From JACKHO01 sp041398745 (GTDB lineage: Bacteria; Planctomycetota; Planctomycetia; Planctomycetales; Planctomycetaceae): a stretch of 64,000 nucleotides of DNA. Positions within the stretch are counted from its first letter, which is position 1, and each line of letters opens with the position of its first letter. The notes beneath the pieces were generated by a model. The model saw only the letters and a list, made by a program, of their open reading frames with translations, did no database searches and was not told the DNA's origin. Positions 54,741 to 63,559 of this stretch are shown in pieces. The translations under genes and the position numbers were made by a program. The stretch covers positions 1 to 64,000 of the forward strand of contig JAWKUB010000014.1 in NCBI GenBank assembly GCA_041398745.1, in the 5' to 3' direction.

Positions 54741-57700
54741 CTAAAACTCAACCTGAGTGGCTTCCCGTTTGTAGAGCGGCAGGTGCCGGTAGTAGACCTC
54801 CAGAGTCATAATGCTCATGCAGGTTTCGAAGAGGCGGCCTCCTTGAATTGATCCGTGACCACCAGTTGGTTTCCAGCTCCCCGTTCCTGGCCCCTCCTGT
54901 ATCTGTGTGTTAATGAGTCGGTCGCGCATGACGAGGTTCCACTTCTTCCACTCCTCGCCGCCCCAATGGTGCATGACCTGTGTTGCGTAGTAGTTGTAGT
55001 AAATATCTTTCGTAGACGGGCCCGTCTTACTGAGGTAGGCCACGCCACTCTCCAGAGCCGGATTCTTTCGATCCCACCCCATGTACATGCGACACAACAG
55101 CCCCACAGCCGAGGTTCCCGGTCGGTTCGGCTCGCGTCCCACGTATCCGTATTGCGATCCGCCATTTACTTCAACGGAATCGAGGAAGAAATGGACCCCC
55201 TTGGCAACGTTGGGCGGAATGGGAATCTTGGCGGCAGCAGCTGATTGCAGCGCCATCACCTGCCAACCCACGACGGATGTGTCTCCCTTTTCAAGTGGCT
55301 TGTAACGCCAGCCGCCCCCTTTGGGGTCCTGAGCACTGATGATGAATGCCGTCACGGCAATGCTGGCCTGGTACAAGCGCCGATCTTTCGTCAGAGCCTG
55401 CGCCTCGCATAACGCGATCGCACAAAGCCCCTGAACGTACATCCCTTCATTCCCCTGAACGTCTCCCCGCAAATCGCCTCCGGCTGGTGTCAACTTAATG
55501 TTTCGCAGCAGGAAGTCGAGTCCCTTGCCAACGGTTTCCTTGTAGTCTCCCACCTTGTGAGTTTGACCGGCACCAAGGTAACTCAGCAGAGCCATGGCCG
55601 TAGCTCCGGTATAACATTTCGAAAATGATCCCGCGTCCGGACTCTCGCCAATTTCAGCAAAGCTCCAACTGCCATCGGGGCGCTGAATCGACGCGAGCCA
55701 CTTCAGCCCCGAAGCCACAGCAGCCTCACTGGCACTGTTCCCCCCTTCCTGGGCGACGAGAGCTGCCCGTCCCGCGGCACTCCGGCCACCCATTTCACCC
55801 TGAATTTTCACCTGCGAGCCTGGTGCCACACTATTGACGTCGACGGATGGCGCTGCCAATGCCAGATCGTTGATGTCCACGTCGAGCTTGTCTTCGGTCA
55901 TCGCGAGGACGTCGGTAACCGTCGCCGCTTCCTGCATCGGTTCGAGTTGATCGGCGGTCAGGTCAATTTGTTGCAGCGTCTCCGGCTGTTCAGTGACGAC
56001 TGTGGACGAAATCGTCATGAACTGATTTCGCACAGGATTAGGAAGAACCACCATGGCCAATACGAGCAAAACCAGGGCATGCAACAGGAGGTTAGTCCCA
56101 TGCACGGTGGCCAACTCGTACAGTTTTTTTCGAGCCTTCAGTTTCTCTTCTTCCGGGTCCGGTTCGTTCTCGACCAACTCGTCAACGTCGCCCAGCGTTT
56201 CGTCCGCAACCTCATCGTCTGCTTCAATCGATTCTATTTCCGAGTCGGCTGGTGAAGCAGTGTTCTTGACCGGGCTCTCCGCGACTGCCGCAACGTGACT
56301 TTCCTCAGGCACAAAGGATTCGGCTCCGACCTGAGCAAGAGCTTCCTCTGGCTCCTCCTGGCGTTCGACGGGTTTCAATGGCGCTTTGGTCGCTGGCCGT
56401 GTGGGAGCAACTGCGGGCACTGGCAGGTCGGCCTTTGGTGACTCAGCTTTCGGAGAGTTCTCCCGCTTCTGTTTCCGGACGGGACGGTCTCTTGGTGGCG
56501 GCGCTTCTGCGAGCGCCTGCTCCTCCGCTGCCGGAATGGGCGCTACCAGAGTTGGCATCACGACGTCACGCTTCGGTACCTCCTCTGGTTTTTCGCTTTC
56601 CGTGAAAGGGATCGCTTCAGGCAATGCCGGTGTATCTACTGATGCACTCTGTTCGCTGGATTCACCACCCACTTCGTTGTCGGGAAGGCCGCGTTCCACT
56701 CGAGGCGCCCAAGCCGCATATCGATCGCGACTCAGACCTGCGGCTCGTTCGATTTCCAGAGTGGCCGCCTTTTTCACGGAGGGCAGCCAGGCCTTCACGG
56801 TAAGGCGCCCGTTTTCGGCATATTCGAAGGTTACTTCGACCGGCGTCTTGGCGGGTAATCGTTCCGGTAAACCCTTTACAATGCACTTCCCAATGTTTGT
56901 CGATTGATTGCCACTGGCATCGCCCCCTTCCACCACGGTCACCACCACACTGCTTTGATTCTCTTTCAGCGTCGGGAACACATGGCTTTTCGACGCCGGC
57001 AGTGGCGTATTGCGCGGGATCATTAACTGGCGGCGATCGCGGCCCGTCGACCGTTCGACTCCCAACACACCCAAGTCGTGCGAGTTGACGTTTCGAATGG
57101 ACATGGTTGGCGTCGTCTCGATTCGATCAGACGTCAACCAGTGTGCGTAAACAGCAGCTCCGTGAGCAACTGCTTCATCTGGCGAGAGCGACCGGTCAAC
57201 CTGCATGCCGGAAATCTTCTCCAGCATTTCGCCAACCATAGGCATCCGGCTCGATCCCCCCACAAGCAGCAGGCGGTCCACGTCTTTCCAGCTACGTTTT
57301 GCTTCCCGCAGAACGCGTTCCGTCGTCAGCTGAGTGCGGTCCAGCAAGTCTCCCGTAATCGATTCGAACTCGTCGCGACCAAGCGCCGTACGCAGTCGCT
57401 TTCCACCTGCCGCGAAGTGGATTTGCACTTCCGAACGCAAGGTCAATGCGCGTTTGACATCCTCCGCTTCATGCAGGAGTCTCTGCAAGTCGCTTTCGTC
57501 CTTACGGGGATCGAATCCGTGCTCCGCGAGAAACTTTTCGGCGACGTAATCAACAATTCTCTGATCCCAGTCAATGCCTCCCAGATAGACATCGCCTGCC
57601 GTCGCGACTGTCTCAAATTGATGGCCATGTAAGTCCATTAGCGTAACGTCGAACGTGCCGCCGCCCAGGTCGTAAACGAGAACAGTCTGCCGTTCTTCCG

Positions 57701-58217
57701 CTTTGCCGTCCGATCTCAGGAAGCCCTGCTCCACACCGTAGGCAATTGCGGCAGCCGTTGGCTCGTTGATGATGTCCAGCACTTCGAGGCCTGCAAGCTT
57801 CCCGGCATCCTGCGTGGCCTTGCGCCGCGGTTCATTAAAATAAGCGGGCACAGTGACAACAGCGCGAGTCACGGTTCCCAATCGCAGTTCAGCGTCTTGT
57901 CGCAGCTTCTTCAGGATGAGAGACTGAACTACTTCGGGCGGAACATCTTCGCCGCGAATTTGCTTGTGGAAAAACAGGTTCCCCATGTCCCGCTTCGCAA
58001 ATTGAGCAATTCTGTCGGGCTCAAATTCTGCTGCTTTGACCGCTTCTTTTCCAACAATTGCTGAGTCGCGATCAAAGAACACAACGCTGGGCGTCGTGAG
58101 ATCGCCCTCTGCGTTGGTAATCGACTGCGGCCGCCCTTGCGCATCGACCCATGCGACCAATGAAAAGGTCGTTCCTAAGTCAATTCCAATGGGCGGGCTG
58201 GAACCAGCGTTTGACAT
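54741..58217 (-). CDS. Hsp70 chaperone fused through a membrane helix to a terpenoid-cyclase-like domain
   Basis: Residues 8-365 are a full Hsp70 ATPase domain: GIDLGTTFSLVAW, VTVPAYFNEPRRKATQDAGKLAGLEVLDIINEPTAAAIAYG, LVYDLGGGTFDVTLMDL, and LLLVGGSSRMPMVGEML. Residues about 366-480 resemble the beta substrate-binding domain (LGVLGVERSTGRDRRQLMIPRNTPLPASKSHVFPT). Residues about 510-690 are Pro/Glu/Lys-rich and disordered, followed by one membrane helix (about 708-725). Residues about 825-1150 form an alpha-alpha barrel of the squalene-cyclase/prenyltransferase type, with repeats such as ALKWLASIQRPDGSWSFAE, TGATAMALLSYLGAG, YYNYYATQVMHHWGGEEWKKWN. The DxDD active-site motif of squalene-hopene cyclase is not seen. 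I start at ATG 58217 (1158 residues); the frame is open to 58319. Confidence 0.9.
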   Translation of the reverse strand: MSNAGSSPPIGIDLGTTFSLVAWVDAQGRPQSITNAEGDLTTPSVVFFDRDSAIVGKEAVKAAEFEPDRIAQFAKRDMGNLFFHKQIRGEDVPPEVVQSLILKKLRQDAELRLGTVTRAVVTVPAYFNEPRRKATQDAGKLAGLEVLDIINEPTAAAIAYGVEQGFLRSDGKAEERQTVLVYDLGGGTFDVTLMDLHGHQFETVATAGDVYLGGIDWDQRIVDYVAEKFLAEHGFDPRKDESDLQRLLHEAEDVKRALTLRSEVQIHFAAGGKRLRTALGRDEFESITGDLLDRTQLTTERVLREAKRSWKDVDRLLLVGGSSRMPMVGEMLEKISGMQVDRSLSPDEAVAHGAAVYAHWLTSDRIETTPTMSIRNVNSHDLGVLGVERSTGRDRRQLMIPRNTPLPASKSHVFPTLKENQSSVVVTVVEGGDASGNQSTNIGKCIVKGLPERLPAKTPVEVTFEYAENGRLTVKAWLPSVKKAATLEIERAAGLSRDRYAAWAPRVERGLPDNEVGGESSEQSASVDTPALPEAIPFTESEKPEEVPKRDVVMPTLVAPIPAAEEQALAEAPPPRDRPVRKQKRENSPKAESPKADLPVPAVAPTRPATKAPLKPVERQEEPEEALAQVGAESFVPEESHVAAVAESPVKNTASPADSEIESIEADDEVADETLGDVDELVENEPDPEEEKLKARKKLYELATVHGTNLLLHALVLLVLAMVVLPNPVRNQFMTISSTVVTEQPETLQQIDLTADQLEPMQEAATVTDVLAMTEDKLDVDINDLALAAPSVDVNSVAPGSQVKIQGEMGGRSAAGRAALVAQEGGNSASEAAVASGLKWLASIQRPDGSWSFAEIGESPDAGSFSKCYTGATAMALLSYLGAGQTHKVGDYKETVGKGLDFLLRNIKLTPAGGDLRGDVQGNEGMYVQGLCAIALCEAQALTKDRRLYQASIAVTAFIISAQDPKGGGWRYKPLEKGDTSVVGWQVMALQSAAAAKIPIPPNVAKGVHFFLDSVEVNGGSQYGYVGREPNRPGTSAVGLLCRMYMGWDRKNPALESGVAYLSKTGPSTKDIYYNYYATQVMHHWGGEEWKKWNLVMRDRLINTQIQEGPGTGSWKPTGGHGSIQGGRLFETCMSIMTLEVYYRHLPLYKREATQVEF

Positions 58218-58348
58218 GAATGATCGAGTTGACGCGCAATCACGCCAACAACCAAGAAAGGAATTATCGATTGCCAAACTATCAGCATATCCGATGTGGC
58301 AGACATCGCAATAGCACACACTGATGTGTTCGCACCGGCGAATTCAAC

Positions 58349-58588
58349 TCAGCTCTCTTCGAGGATTTCGTCCGGTGAAAACTCTTCGCCGTCAATGCCA
58401 ATGACATCTCCCTTGGCCAGCTTTCGGCGGCGGCGAAGTTCGACTTCCCCGTTCACGAGGACAATGCCCTCCTGAATCATGACTTTGGCGTGACCACCTG
58501 TGGCCGCAATGCCGGTGAGCTTCAGGAACTGGTCAAGCCGCAATGGTTCGCGTTTCGAGTGCGATGCAGGTTCACTGTCATCATTCAT
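58349..58588 (-). CDS. S4-domain RNA-binding protein (YbcJ/YaaA-like)
   Basis: This 79-residue protein is a single S4 domain: LRLDQFLKLTGIAATGGHAKVMIQEGIVLVNGEVELRRRRKLAKGDVIGIDGEEF. S4 domains bind structured RNA; stand-alone ones of this class (Pfam S4_2, E. coli YbcJ) have no firm role, with ribosome-related functions likely. The ATG at 58588 is used; a TTG at 58603 would add five residues. It is the last gene of a same-strand run with the unknown 58620 gene and the ABC transporter, with a 31-base gap upstream. Confidence 0.85.
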   Translation of the reverse strand: MNDDSEPASHSKREPLRLDQFLKLTGIAATGGHAKVMIQEGIVLVNGEVELRRRRKLAKGDVIGIDGEEFSPDEILEES

Positions 58589-58619
58589 GGGAGTACTGGC
58601 CAAAAGAGTATTAAGTGAA

Positions 58620-59450
58620 CTAAACCGCGTTCAAATCTTCCAATGTTGCCGCGAACAGCAAAATCATTTCTGCCAACTGAATCTCCCTGGCCGCAACGCC
58701 GAGCGGATTGTCTTCGTTAGCCGCTGTCTCCTGACAGAAGTCCACGAACTCGAACGCATCCCAGCCGCCGTCAATCAAGTCGCGGGCCCAATCATCAGCG
58801 GAGTTTTCCAGCGAGCAGTCAAGAATGTCTGACGCTTCGTCCGCGAGGTCAGTGAACAGGTCGTGACTTCCAACGCGACGGAACCAGTACTTCGAGTTGC
58901 CATAGTCGGGCTCGCGACGATGCATAATGGCATGCCAATAGTCGGGGGCACGACGGCGCCTCGCTCCTTCCACAGCCTGTGACTGCTGGTGGCTCGGTTC
59001 CAGTTGATCCCAGAACTGCAGGACGCCGGCGCGAACGGCTTTCGCCTCTGCTGAATTCCCGAGCGAGAGAGATTGGAATGTGCTGCGCACGCCTTGCGGT
59101 ACGCTCACTGGCTTTCGTGGCGCTAGTGACGGGAGCCATGCGTGGCTTACCTGCTTCGCTAACGTCGCTGAACTGAGAACTCGAATGGCGGTAGGATCAG
59201 CCTCGCAAATTGCATCCCATAGCTCAGAACTTGTAGCCGATACTCCTGGCGGAACAAATACCACGGCACTGAGCGTGGGTGAAGCGACCAATCGCGCAAA
59301 CTCAGGGGCGACACGGTTCCACAGCAAACGACCGCTTCGACCAACCGGCACAATCCCCCACTCTTCGGTCCCCAGCGACTGTGCGAGCGAATCCAGTTCG
59401 GCATTCGCATCCACGGTAACACAGTCAGTTACTGCAGTGTGTTTGGACAT
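58620..59450 (-). CDS. Conserved-looking cytosolic protein, unknown
   Basis: This 276-residue protein has no signal or membrane segment. The N-terminal third alternates beta and helix (WGIVPVGRSGRLLWNRVAPEFARLVASPTLSAVVFVPPGVSA). The C-terminal part is helical and rich in Trp, His and Asp (APDYWHAIMHRREPDYGNSKYWFRRVG, DDWARDLIDGGWDAFEFVDFCQETAANEDNP), which looks like a conserved planctomycete protein I cannot name. It lies 45 bases after the ABC permease and 31 bases before the S4 gene on the same strand, so it is probably translated from the same mRNA. Confidence 0.65.
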   Translation of the reverse strand: MSKHTAVTDCVTVDANAELDSLAQSLGTEEWGIVPVGRSGRLLWNRVAPEFARLVASPTLSAVVFVPPGVSATSSELWDAICEADPTAIRVLSSATLAKQVSHAWLPSLAPRKPVSVPQGVRSTFQSLSLGNSAEAKAVRAGVLQFWDQLEPSHQQSQAVEGARRRRAPDYWHAIMHRREPDYGNSKYWFRRVGSHDLFTDLADEASDILDCSLENSADDWARDLIDGGWDAFEFVDFCQETAANEDNPLGVAAREIQLAEMILLFAATLEDLNAV

Positions 59451-59495
59451 TGCACTTCCACGGAGGGCTTTGAAGAGAGTGAAACGCGAAGCTGG

Positions 59496-60860
59496 TTACG
59501 ACTGCAAACCGTCGGCAACATCGGTGCTGTAGGCGGTCAGTCCCGGCAGAATGCCAATAAGGGCGGACATGGCAATCATAATGGGGACCACAATGAACTC
59601 CCACGGATTGTAGGAATAAGGATCAATCAACAATCCTGCTCGTTGTTCGATGATGGGAGAACCGAAGAAGACCAGCGCGTGCCCCAGCAATAGGCCAGCA
59701 CCGGCACCCAGCATGCAAAGCAACAGCGACTCACTCAAAATGATGAGCATGACGGTTTGTCGCCGGGCTCCCAGGGCTCGCATAATGGCGATTTCCTTTT
59801 TGCGGTCGGCCATGGAATTATAAATGCTGACGAAAATTCCAATTCCCGACACCAGAATGATGAGCCCGGTCAACACGAGGAAGGCGTCCTTTACGTTGCC
59901 CACCAGGTTAATCATGAGGCGTCCCATGACGTCGGTCGGACGTGCCGCTTGAGCCTGAATGCCTTCGTTAATTTCTGCTTCCAGCGACTGTGCTCGAATT
60001 CCGTAGTCATCGTTCTTGAGCGTCACCAGAACGGCGGTCACCTCTTTTTGAAGGTCGGAAACCGCATGATGGTGATGATGGTCGTGCCCGCCACCGCTTG
60101 CCTCTTCTTCGGCGTGAGCACGAATGTCAGCAAGGTCAGCGGCGTAACGCTTCTCAATGTCAGCTCGCGACTCGGAAGGATAGAACTTCAATTCACGATC
60201 AATCGCTTCTTCCACCGGCTTGTCGTGCCCGTCGAGGGCGAAGAATCCATCGATATGCACAAACACGGTACGGTCATTCGGCGTCCCGGTCGGTGCGAGT
60301 ATTCCTTTGACCGTAAACTTCTCGTCGTGAATGTGTCCCTCTCCACCGGAGTGCACCATTTGGAATTCTGAGCCCAGCGTCCAACCATTCTTCCTGGCGA
60401 CCTGCGAGCCAATAACGGCATCCCACGTGCTGTTGAACTTGTCTTTGCCGTCTTGCAAGATTTTGAAGTTCTGATCTGGAATGGGTGGGATGAGAAAATA
60501 CTCTGGGGTGGTGCCAACAATAGGAAATCCCCCCTCCTGTGTCGTATCACCGAGGTTCATGGGAACGGCACGTTCCACCCACTTGTGCTCCTTCCACTCC
60601 TGATAGTAGCGCCACGGGAGGTTCTCAATGGGACGATCCATTCGGTAAATGGTACTCATAATGAGCTGCGTTCGACTGCCGCGGGCACCAATAATAATGC
60701 TGTAACCGCTGCCGGTCTGGCTGAACATTTGGTCGACGACACCATTCACAATGAGAATGGCCACCATGAGCGCGACACCGAGCGAAACGCTCAATGAGGT
60801 GAGCGATGAAGCAAGCCAGCGCTGACGCAAACTCTTCCAGGCTATGGAAAACAGATTCAT
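59496..60860 (-). CDS. ABC transporter permease, MacB/LolC-like, with His cluster
   Basis: This 454-residue protein has an N-terminal membrane helix (SLTSLSVSLGVALMVAILIVNGVVDQMF), a large extracytoplasmic domain of about 270 residues and three C-terminal helices of the FtsX fold (AFLVLTGLIILVSGIGIFVSIYNSMADRKKEIAIMRALGARRQTVMLIILSESLLLCMLGAGAGLLLG). This is the type VII exporter architecture of MacB and LolCE, which push substrates out of the periplasm or extract lipoproteins. Residues about 257-265 hold a cluster of six His (GGGHDHHHHHAV). The matching ATPase starts 33 bases upstream. The cargo is unknown; no outer-membrane or fusion protein gene is adjacent. Confidence 0.88.
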   Translation of the reverse strand: MNLFSIAWKSLRQRWLASSLTSLSVSLGVALMVAILIVNGVVDQMFSQTGSGYSIIIGARGSRTQLIMSTIYRMDRPIENLPWRYYQEWKEHKWVERAVPMNLGDTTQEGGFPIVGTTPEYFLIPPIPDQNFKILQDGKDKFNSTWDAVIGSQVARKNGWTLGSEFQMVHSGGEGHIHDEKFTVKGILAPTGTPNDRTVFVHIDGFFALDGHDKPVEEAIDRELKFYPSESRADIEKRYAADLADIRAHAEEEASGGGHDHHHHHAVSDLQKEVTAVLVTLKNDDYGIRAQSLEAEINEGIQAQAARPTDVMGRLMINLVGNVKDAFLVLTGLIILVSGIGIFVSIYNSMADRKKEIAIMRALGARRQTVMLIILSESLLLCMLGAGAGLLLGHALVFFGSPIIEQRAGLLIDPYSYNPWEFIVVPIMIAMSALIGILPGLTAYSTDVADGLQS

Positions 60861-60893
60861 GATTTCAAACTAAATTGGAAGATGAGGCGGATG

Positions 60894-61556
60894 TCACGCG
60901 GGTTGATTGAAGTCACTCAGTTGATCTACGCGTTCAAACAGGCCGGCAATTTCGGTGGAATGCGTCACCAGTAACAGCGAGACGTCGTGTTCGCGGCAGG
61001 TGTCTCGTAACAAATCGAGAATGACGTTCTGGTTGGCCATGTCGACGCTCGCGGTGGGCTCATCGGCCAGCATGAGTTTCGGACGATTTGCAAGTGCCCG
61101 AGCGACAGACACCCGCTGTTGCTCACCCACCGAGAGTTGCCCCGGTTTGTGATTCAGCCGGTGCTCTAAACCAACACGTCCCAGCAATTCCCGGGCGTAC
61201 TTTCGATCGGCCTTTCCGGAAAAACTCATCCCCAGCAACACGTTTTCGAACGCCGAGAATGCAGGCAGAAGGTGAAACGTCTGAAAGACAATGCCAATCC
61301 GTTCGGCCCGAAAACGGTCTCGTGCTGGCTCCGGCAGTTTGGCCAAATTCACGCCGTCGACCACAATGTCACCGGAGTCGGGCGTGGCAATTCCTGAAAT
61401 GACATTCAGCAGCGTTGTTTTGCCACCGCCACTTTGCCCGAGCAACGCAGCCTGCTCACCCGCTTTCAGCGAGTATTCCTTCACGTTCAATACAGGCAAC
61501 CGACCGCCACCGGGCTCCCGGTAAGACTTTTTGACGTCGCGTAACAACAGGGACAT
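60894..61556 (-). CDS. ABC transporter ATP-binding protein (LolD/MacB type)
   Basis: The protein carries Walker A GQSGGGKTTL, the Q-loop in VFQTFHLLPAFSAFENVL, the signature LSVGEQQRVSVARAL, Walker B LMLADEPTASVD and an H-loop in VTHSTEI. It powers the MacB-like permease whose gene starts 33 bases downstream. The ATG at 61556 (MSLLLRDVKKSY) opens the domain; the frame is open to 61613 but the extra residues do not belong to the family. It is divergent from the restriction-modification operon. Confidence 0.93.
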   Translation of the reverse strand: MSLLLRDVKKSYREPGGGRLPVLNVKEYSLKAGEQAALLGQSGGGKTTLLNVISGIATPDSGDIVVDGVNLAKLPEPARDRFRAERIGIVFQTFHLLPAFSAFENVLLGMSFSGKADRKYARELLGRVGLEHRLNHKPGQLSVGEQQRVSVARALANRPKLMLADEPTASVDMANQNVILDLLRDTCREHDVSLLLVTHSTEIAGLFERVDQLSDFNQPA

Positions 61557-61730
61557 AAGTGATTTGTGGGCTAGCAAGTATGTGGTGGCCCCACATGTTC
61601 GACGGGACACCACAGGTTGTCAACGGCATGCGTTGCGAAATCAAGAAACCGCTCGTGGCGTTTCGTAACAACTTTGTTGGTGCAAGCGTGCCCCTCGTTG
61701 CGGATCGTGTTACAATCTGGACCTTTGAAC

Positions 61731-62747
61731 ATGAGGGAACATGTGGCAACGACGGCTTCATTTTCAACCTTTGCACCTCCAGCGGTATTGCTCGAAGCGG
61801 TACTTCCGTCTTGGTGTGAGGAATTGGGTGATCTTCAAACGGCCATTCCAGCACTTGCCAAGGATGCAAAAAGACTGGCGGAGCTCGAGTGCGCAGCTGC
61901 TGAAATCCCCACAAAACATCGCATTGTTCGGGGAGACGCACGTGAACTGCATGGAGTTGCATCGAACTCCGTCCATCTCGTCCTCACCTCGCCCCCTTAC
62001 TGGAGCCTGAAAAAGTACCGCGACTCCGATGGTCAAATGGGGCATATCGAGGACTACGAAGAATTCCTGGCCGAGTTGGGCAATGTTTGGCGGCGGTGTT
62101 TTGATGTCCTCGTCCCTGGTGGACGTTTGATTTGTGTCGTCGGCGACGTCTGTCTCTCACGGAGAAAGAACAACGGCAGGCACACGGTGGTGCCGCTCCA
62201 CGCTTCGATTCAAGAACAATGTCGTACCATTGGGTTTGACAACCTCGCCCCAATCATCTGGAACAAAATCGCCAACATTGCCCACGAGGTGGACAAGGGT
62301 GGGGGTGGATTCCTGGGCAAGCCGTATGAGCCAAATGCCGTCATTAAGAATGATATCGAATTCATTTTGATGGAACGGAAGCCAGGCGGCTACAGAAGTC
62401 CAAGCAACGCCGCGCGACTGTTGAGCGTCATTTCCGATTCTGACCACAAGGCGTGGTTCACACAAATTTGGACTGGGCTGACTGGCGCATCGACCAAACA
62501 GCATCCCGCTCCCTACCCTCAGACACTTGCCGACCGACTCATTCGTATGTTTAGTTTTGCGGGCGACACAGTCTTGGACCCCTTCTCAGGAACGGGCACC
62601 ACAACCATGGCGGCTATTGCGAGTGGTAGAAACAGCATTGGCTACGAAATCGACGACCACTATGTGACGCTGGCCCGCAAGCGCATCCAGAAAGCCACGA
62701 ACCAACTCTTGTCCAAAGCAGAGCTTGAGGTTTGCGAAGCATGTTAG
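61731..62747 (+). CDS. Beta-class site-specific DNA methyltransferase of a type II R-M system
   Basis: The permuted motif order, catalytic motif IV first (LTSPPYW) and AdoMet-binding motif I last (VLDPFSGTGTT), makes it a beta-class amino-methyltransferase (N6-adenine or N4-cytosine). Between them lie RLICVVGDVCLSRR, IIWNKIANI and KNDIEFILMERKPGGYR. It should protect the host from the endonuclease encoded next to it; if that cuts CTCGAG, this enzyme modifies the same site. The ATG at 61731 gives 338 residues; an upstream in-frame stretch to 61617 is not needed. Its stop codon TAG lies inside the start region of the endonuclease gene (ATGTTAG), so translation is coupled. Confidence 0.9.
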   Translation: MREHVATTASFSTFAPPAVLLEAVLPSWCEELGDLQTAIPALAKDAKRLAELECAAAEIPTKHRIVRGDARELHGVASNSVHLVLTSPPYWSLKKYRDSDGQMGHIEDYEEFLAELGNVWRRCFDVLVPGGRLICVVGDVCLSRRKNNGRHTVVPLHASIQEQCRTIGFDNLAPIIWNKIANIAHEVDKGGGGFLGKPYEPNAVIKNDIEFILMERKPGGYRSPSNAARLLSVISDSDHKAWFTQIWTGLTGASTKQHPAPYPQTLADRLIRMFSFAGDTVLDPFSGTGTTTMAAIASGRNSIGYEIDDHYVTLARKRIQKATNQLLSKAELEVCEAC

Positions 62748-63478
62748 ACGAACGGGCTCTCAAACGCGGCGTGACTGCCGCTGTTCGCCATTTCTGGAGG
62801 ACACGTACGGGGCAATCAGAGAAACAGCGTCAGGCTGGACAGAGCGATCAAGGCTCGCGCGGGGCTGTCACCGGTGGCAAGCAAATGGACGGCTTCGTCA
62901 AGTTGGCGACATCCATCATTGAATCAGCAGGAATGAGTTCGAAATGCATTCACTCGACGACCAGTGTTGAGTTACCGGGATTCTTTCGCCCCGAAAAGAA
63001 GTGGGATTTGGTGGTCGTCGACAACAACACACTGGTTGCCGCGATTGAATTCAAATCTCAAGTTGGTCCGTCCTTCGGAAACAACTTCAACAATCGTGCC
63101 GAGGAGGCCATCGGCACGGCCCAAGACATCTGGACAGCTTACCGCGAAGGTGCGTTCCCATTGTCCTCCCGACCATGGCTCGGCTACCTCATGATGCTTG
63201 AAGACTGTGAACGTTCGACGTCACCGGTCTCCGTGCGGCGACCAAACTTTCCAACATTCCCCGAGTTTGAAGGGGCCTCGTATGCAGAACGTTATCGGCT
63301 GCTCATGACAAAACTTGTTCGGGAACGACTCTACGACTCCGCCTGCTTTCTGATGTCGTCTGTGATCAAAGGGGCACGTGGCATTTCCGCGGAACCAGCA
63401 TCAGAACTGGCCGTTGCTCAATTCGCCGCGTCACTGTCTGCGAGAATTACAACTCATTTGGCGTCACTTGCGGGATGA
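62741..63478 (+). CDS. Type II restriction endonuclease, PaeR7I/XhoI family
   Basis: The 245-residue protein matches the XhoI/PaeR7I family: WDLVVVDNNTLVAAIEFKSQVGPSFGNNFNNRAEEAIGTAQDIWTAYREGAF, RPWLGYLMMLEDCERSTSPVSVRRPNFPTFPEFEGASYAERYRLLMTKLVRERLYDSACFL. The D-x(n)-ExK catalytic core of a PD-(D/E)xK nuclease is at about residues 89-105 (WDLVV ... EFKS). Known members cut CTCGAG. Its ATG overlaps the methyltransferase stop by seven bases, as is usual when the endonuclease is made second. The segment is complete and shows no frameshift, so it could be active. Confidence 0.9.
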   Translation: MLDERALKRGVTAAVRHFWRTRTGQSEKQRQAGQSDQGSRGAVTGGKQMDGFVKLATSIIESAGMSSKCIHSTTSVELPGFFRPEKKWDLVVVDNNTLVAAIEFKSQVGPSFGNNFNNRAEEAIGTAQDIWTAYREGAFPLSSRPWLGYLMMLEDCERSTSPVSVRRPNFPTFPEFEGASYAERYRLLMTKLVRERLYDSACFLMSSVIKGARGISAEPASELAVAQFAASLSARITTHLASLAG

Positions 63479-63559
63479 GTTGGCTTACTGGAGCTACAGA
63501 GACTATGAGAGGCTAGTGCGTACATGCGCTCGCGACATGCCTGGGCGCCGGTCAAAAAT

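Noticed and set aside
54741..58217. Idea that the Hsp70-cyclase fusion is an assembly artefact
   Set aside because: The frame is open throughout and the linker and membrane helix join the domains without a break in composition; I keep it as real, subject to long-read confirmation.
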